64,000 nucleotides of DNA. Source: Candidatus Riflebacteria bacterium HGW-Riflebacteria-1. Lineage in GTDB: Bacteria; Muiribacteriota; Ozemobacteria; Ozemobacterales; Ozemobacteraceae. A program made the position numbers and the translations under genes. Shown one piece after another: positions 61,087-64,000 of the stretch. Position 1 is the first letter of the stretch. Every line of letters starts with the position of its first letter. The DNA is taken from positions 124,001-188,000 of the forward strand of contig PGYB01000012.1 in NCBI GenBank assembly GCA_002839445.1. The letters are read 5' to 3'. The notes below the pieces were generated by a model. That model was not told where the DNA came from. It searched no databases and saw nothing but the letters and a program-made list of their open reading frames with translations.

Positions 61087-63549
61087 CTACCGTCCTTGAT
61101 CAAGCTCTCGGAAAAGCCGGGCGCGCGCCTTGCTGCCATCACACTTTAACCAGGCTTCAGAAGCCGCTGCAGGCGACTGAAGTGCATCGAGACTGGCAAA
61201 CAACTCGCGTCTTTTCTCGTCTATTTTACTCTCAGCATGGTTATTTGGCAAAGGTTCTGCTTTTTTTTCCGAGAAAAAATCGTTAAAAAGGCCCACCATA
61301 ACCTCGCCGACGTCGCCTTTTGGCCTGCCACCGTCTTCGTCGTCATTGTCAACAACAGGCGGCGGCCAGGAATACTCAGCGGCAACCGGCGTTAAAGGCT
61401 TTGCAGTGTCAGCAGTCCCAGGTTCAGCTGATATTGCACCGTCTTCACGATTTACCATAGCACCGGCACCTTTTGCAGCAGGAGTCTCGTCACTGAGATA
61501 TTGGGCGACAGGCTCAGCAGAGGCGGACTGAAACGTCTCATCAGGCTCATAATCGTTATCAAGTGGTTCTTCGCACCCTTGCTCCGCTTCGTAGTGCTGT
61601 TCATCGGCAGCAGACAGCGCGGCCTGCTCTGATGGATCAACCGGCGGAACAGATGGCTGCCCTTCAAGAGAAGTTATCTGATGACCAGAAGCAGCAGCCG
61701 GCGGTGTTTCTGCTGATTCTGACGCGGCCGGGTTCTTGATCTTCGAACGCATTTCGAGTGCTGCCGCATTTAAAGGAACCAGCTCGATCAGATTATCTGC
61801 GTAAAGAAGCGCCCTTTTTTTGTCGCCAACCCGATAGCAGCTTTCCATCAACAGGGTAAACAGAATTATGCGATCAGCACGTTCGCGAACCTCGCCGAAA
61901 CAGCCTTCAAGCGAGCGGACCGCCAGCGACGGAAATACTTTCGACAGCAGCGCCACGCGCCACCAGTAGGTAGACTCAAACCACCTGAAGAACGGACCAA
62001 TCATTTTGATCAGCAGAAGAAAGGCGATTATCAGCAGAATTACGGCAAAAGGACGACCAGGGCCATGTACCCAGAGCAGCATTGACGGCCAGCGCAGCAA
62101 CACGTTGTCTGGTTTCAGCTCCTGCGCGACTTTATAATGCTCGCGCGCATCATTGAGCTTGTTATCGGCGATGTCAAGGCGCATGAGCACGTAACTGGCA
62201 TAAAAGCTCCGGCCGGCACGGCGGTTGATATCTGTAGCAGCGGCACGCAGCTGCGCCGGTTCAAGGCGGGCAGTAGCAAAGTTGGCCATCAGGCGCATTT
62301 CCCAGATCTGCAGCATCCTTTCGAGCGAGTTCATCAGTCCGGGATTGCGGTTCAGAAAAAGGCGCAGCTTAACATATTCGCCTTTTCTGAAAAGATCTTC
62401 GGCTTCGGCAAACCTTTCGTCTGACTTCATTCGCGAAAAAGCGATTTCCTGCTCGACTTCGCTTAGCCGGTGTGCGTGCTCCGGCATGTAACTGTTGAGT
62501 GCAAGTATTCTGCGCAGGCAGGTGCTGACCTCCTGGAGATCCTGCTCCGTTTCAGCCTTACGCAGCTCAGCTTCGAGGCGGCGCAACTTAAGCTGCAGGC
62601 GATCAGCATCGCTCACCGCGGCTGAATCTGGGCGTTTTCGCTCTTCTTCTATTCTTTCGATAATGCCGCGGGCAAAAAAGTTGTTCGCATCGAGTTTCAG
62701 GATTTCTTCAGCCCGCCGCCGCGCGTCTTCGTATTTTTTGCTCATCAGGTCGTCATTGGCCTGAATGATAATTTTGTCGATCTGCTCTGCAATATTGAGT
62801 TTGCGATAAAGGTCTTCAAGTCCGCTATAGCGGTAGTCGAAGCGGCGCACCTGGTCGAGACAGGCGCGGGCAGCGGTAAGGTTGCCTATAGCCATTTCCA
62901 CTTCGGCAAGTCTGAGTATCTTTACCGCCTTGGCATCGGCGAGCAGCTTGAGATCGGCGAGCTTTCTCTTTAACTCCTGCGATTCAGGCTGTAGACCGGA
63001 AAAAATTTGCGCGATCTGCAGGCGATAGAGAATTTGTTCATCTCTGACCAGCTCAGCGTCAAGCCTGTTCAAGATTTTCAGCCATTCTTCGTTGATGCCA
63101 ACCGGCATACCGAGCTTGACCGCATCGAGAAAAGCCAGCCCGGAGAAGACGAGATTCCCAGAGCCCGGCATTAGCATGCAAGCCTTCAGCAGCAGCAACC
63201 AGTCGCCGGCATCAGCTACGGTCAGGCCACATATTTCCCGCTGCAGTTTGTGAAACTCAGTGAGCTGAACGGCAGTCAGGTCATCAACAGACTTGCCAGA
63301 AGTAATCTTGGATGCCTCTGAGGTAAGCGCCTGACGGAGCTGCTTTGCGCTCTCAGGCAGATTAAGCTGTGCAGACACGCACAGGCGCAAAAGGCGGAGC
63401 GACTCAGCCTGGTTGCCAGACTCGATGGCCTTCGCAGTCTCCAGCCACAAATTGTCTTCAATTGCTGGCTGCGCCGCAGATCTGCCGGCGCAGACGAACA
63501 GCATAAGAAGCACTAGCAGCGTTGCCGGCACAGTTCGGTAAACAGCCAT
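61087..63549 (-). CDS. Membrane-anchored TPR/coiled-coil protein
   Basis: An 820-residue protein. A signal or anchor (about 6-25, VPATLLVLLMLFVCAGRSAAQ) is followed by about 450 residues of TPR-like and coiled-coil helices, such as YEDARRRAEEILKLDANNFFARGIIERIEEERK and FAEAEDLFRKGEYVKLRLFLNRNPGL (around 62390-62760). A second membrane helix lies near 500 (FAVILLIIAFLLLIKMIG), then more TPR and a 200-residue acidic, Glu/Ala/Pro-rich tail. The ATG at 63549 has GAGGA 8 bases upstream; one six codons earlier has none. It may organise an envelope complex with the VIT/vWA protein of the same run. Confidence 0.78.
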   Translation of the reverse strand: MAVYRTVPATLLVLLMLFVCAGRSAAQPAIEDNLWLETAKAIESGNQAESLRLLRLCVSAQLNLPESAKQLRQALTSEASKITSGKSVDDLTAVQLTEFHKLQREICGLTVADAGDWLLLLKACMLMPGSGNLVFSGLAFLDAVKLGMPVGINEEWLKILNRLDAELVRDEQILYRLQIAQIFSGLQPESQELKRKLADLKLLADAKAVKILRLAEVEMAIGNLTAARACLDQVRRFDYRYSGLEDLYRKLNIAEQIDKIIIQANDDLMSKKYEDARRRAEEILKLDANNFFARGIIERIEEERKRPDSAAVSDADRLQLKLRRLEAELRKAETEQDLQEVSTCLRRILALNSYMPEHAHRLSEVEQEIAFSRMKSDERFAEAEDLFRKGEYVKLRLFLNRNPGLMNSLERMLQIWEMRLMANFATARLEPAQLRAAATDINRRAGRSFYASYVLMRLDIADNKLNDAREHYKVAQELKPDNVLLRWPSMLLWVHGPGRPFAVILLIIAFLLLIKMIGPFFRWFESTYWWRVALLSKVFPSLAVRSLEGCFGEVRERADRIILFTLLMESCYRVGDKKRALLYADNLIELVPLNAAALEMRSKIKNPAASESAETPPAAASGHQITSLEGQPSVPPVDPSEQAALSAADEQHYEAEQGCEEPLDNDYEPDETFQSASAEPVAQYLSDETPAAKGAGAMVNREDGAISAEPGTADTAKPLTPVAAEYSWPPPVVDNDDEDGGRPKGDVGEVMVGLFNDFFSEKKAEPLPNNHAESKIDEKRRELFASLDALQSPAAASEAWLKCDGSKARARLFRELDQGR

Positions 63550-63761
63550 AAGCACATTCCTCGCCATAAATTCACAAAGCAAAGCCTGCAATATTGTCAG
63601 CCAGTTCCGGGCGCTCTCAAAAATTCATCAGATCAAGGTTCTGCTGGTTCTATAATCACGCGGCCGTGAATTACTGAACAATGCTTGTTAAACCTGCCAA
63701 AACATTTTATCATAAGCATGAAACATTATGATGTATTTTTTAGTGCGACGCGGAGGATCAG

Positions 63762-64000
63762 ATGGGCGTTAAATTTTCCGTTTTCAACGGAATGACCCGG
63801 CAGAACAAGATAAACGCGCTGATGAACATTAGAAAAACGGAACTGAAAGAGCGTTCAGATTATTATCTTGCCTTGTATGCCATGCTCGATGAAGACATGC
63901 AGATCGTCATGGCTGCTAAAATGGCAGCCAGCAACTTTAACAAGCAAAGCTGGTTCGTCGATTTCGGCAAAATTAATTCAAGCGAACTGAAAGTTAAAAT
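63762..64000 (+). CDS. Protein of unknown function (partial, runs off the window end)
   Basis: A 79-codon beginning, MGVKFSVFNGMTRQNKINAL and onward, with CGGAGG 6 bases before the ATG. It is helical and charged, with RKTELKERSDYYLALYAMLDEDMQIVMAAK (positions 63828-63920). No signal peptide. It is divergent from the TPR gene. Function cannot be assigned from this fragment. Confidence 0.75.
   Translation, partial: MGVKFSVFNGMTRQNKINALMNIRKTELKERSDYYLALYAMLDEDMQIVMAAKMAASNFNKQSWFVDFGKINSSELKVK

Overview
The window is one contiguous stretch of a Gram-negative bacterial chromosome of moderate GC content. It has ExbB/ExbD/TonB with an outer-membrane barrel, a TatA, many exported TPR proteins, large hybrid histidine kinases and short intergenic repeats. 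No rRNA, tRNA or phylogenetic marker is present, so the lineage cannot be fixed. The gene mix would suit a deep-branching, probably anaerobic or facultative heterotroph from soil or groundwater; this is a low-confidence inference.

Region 1 (1-7.3 kb, minus strand) is a double arsenic-resistance locus. Operon A is arsR1-arsC-arsM-acr3, with acr3 cut by the window edge. Operon B is arsR2-permease-small thioredoxin-DGC protein-exported thioredoxin-arsF-arsG. It looks like an organoarsenical or nitroaromatic-arsenical reduction and efflux set. Each operon starts with its own ArsR gene and a 20-bp palindrome overlapping a sigma70-type promoter; the two palindromes match at 15 of 20 positions.

Region 2 (7.3-12.2 kb) holds a GH63-type glucosidase and two exported proteins of unknown role. 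Region 3 (12.3-21.0 kb, plus strand) is a signalling island: a REC-HK-REC protein, a CpaE-like ATPase with a pseudo-receiver, a REC-HK protein, a CHASE-PAS-HK-REC hybrid kinase and a frameshifted REC-HD-GYP regulator. An 86-bp direct repeat precedes both REC-HK genes.

Region 4 (21.3-28.1 kb) has a rearranged DsbD-like protein, an exported peroxiredoxin-like protein, a 5'-nucleotidase, an orphan HicB-like protein, FxsA and Uup. Region 5 (28.1-35.0 kb) has an intergenic repeat cluster, then (minus strand) TPR protein, outer-membrane barrel, exbB, exbD and tonB, plus a short tatA. Region 6 (35.3-41.6 kb) has three glycosyltransferase-like genes interleaved with unknown membrane, zinc-ribbon-like and lipoprotein genes, facing a 1741-residue hybrid kinase (41.6-46.8 kb).

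Region 7 (47.1-55.4 kb) has a nucleoside phosphorylase, a structured RNA candidate with its own terminator, a DUF1015 protein, a ferredoxin-kinase-HAD-NTPase operon, a CAT-like acyltransferase and a tandem pair of paralogous membrane proteins. Region 8 (55.5-63.5 kb, minus strand) runs TPR membrane protein, a DUF4258 gene broken by an in-frame TAG, a small exported protein, a VIT/vWA/DUF2135 protein and EttA. A partial gene begins at 63.76 kb.

Three dispersed non-coding repeat families lie between genes: a 130-210 bp element (three copies), a 65 bp element (two copies plus a core) and the 86 bp pair.
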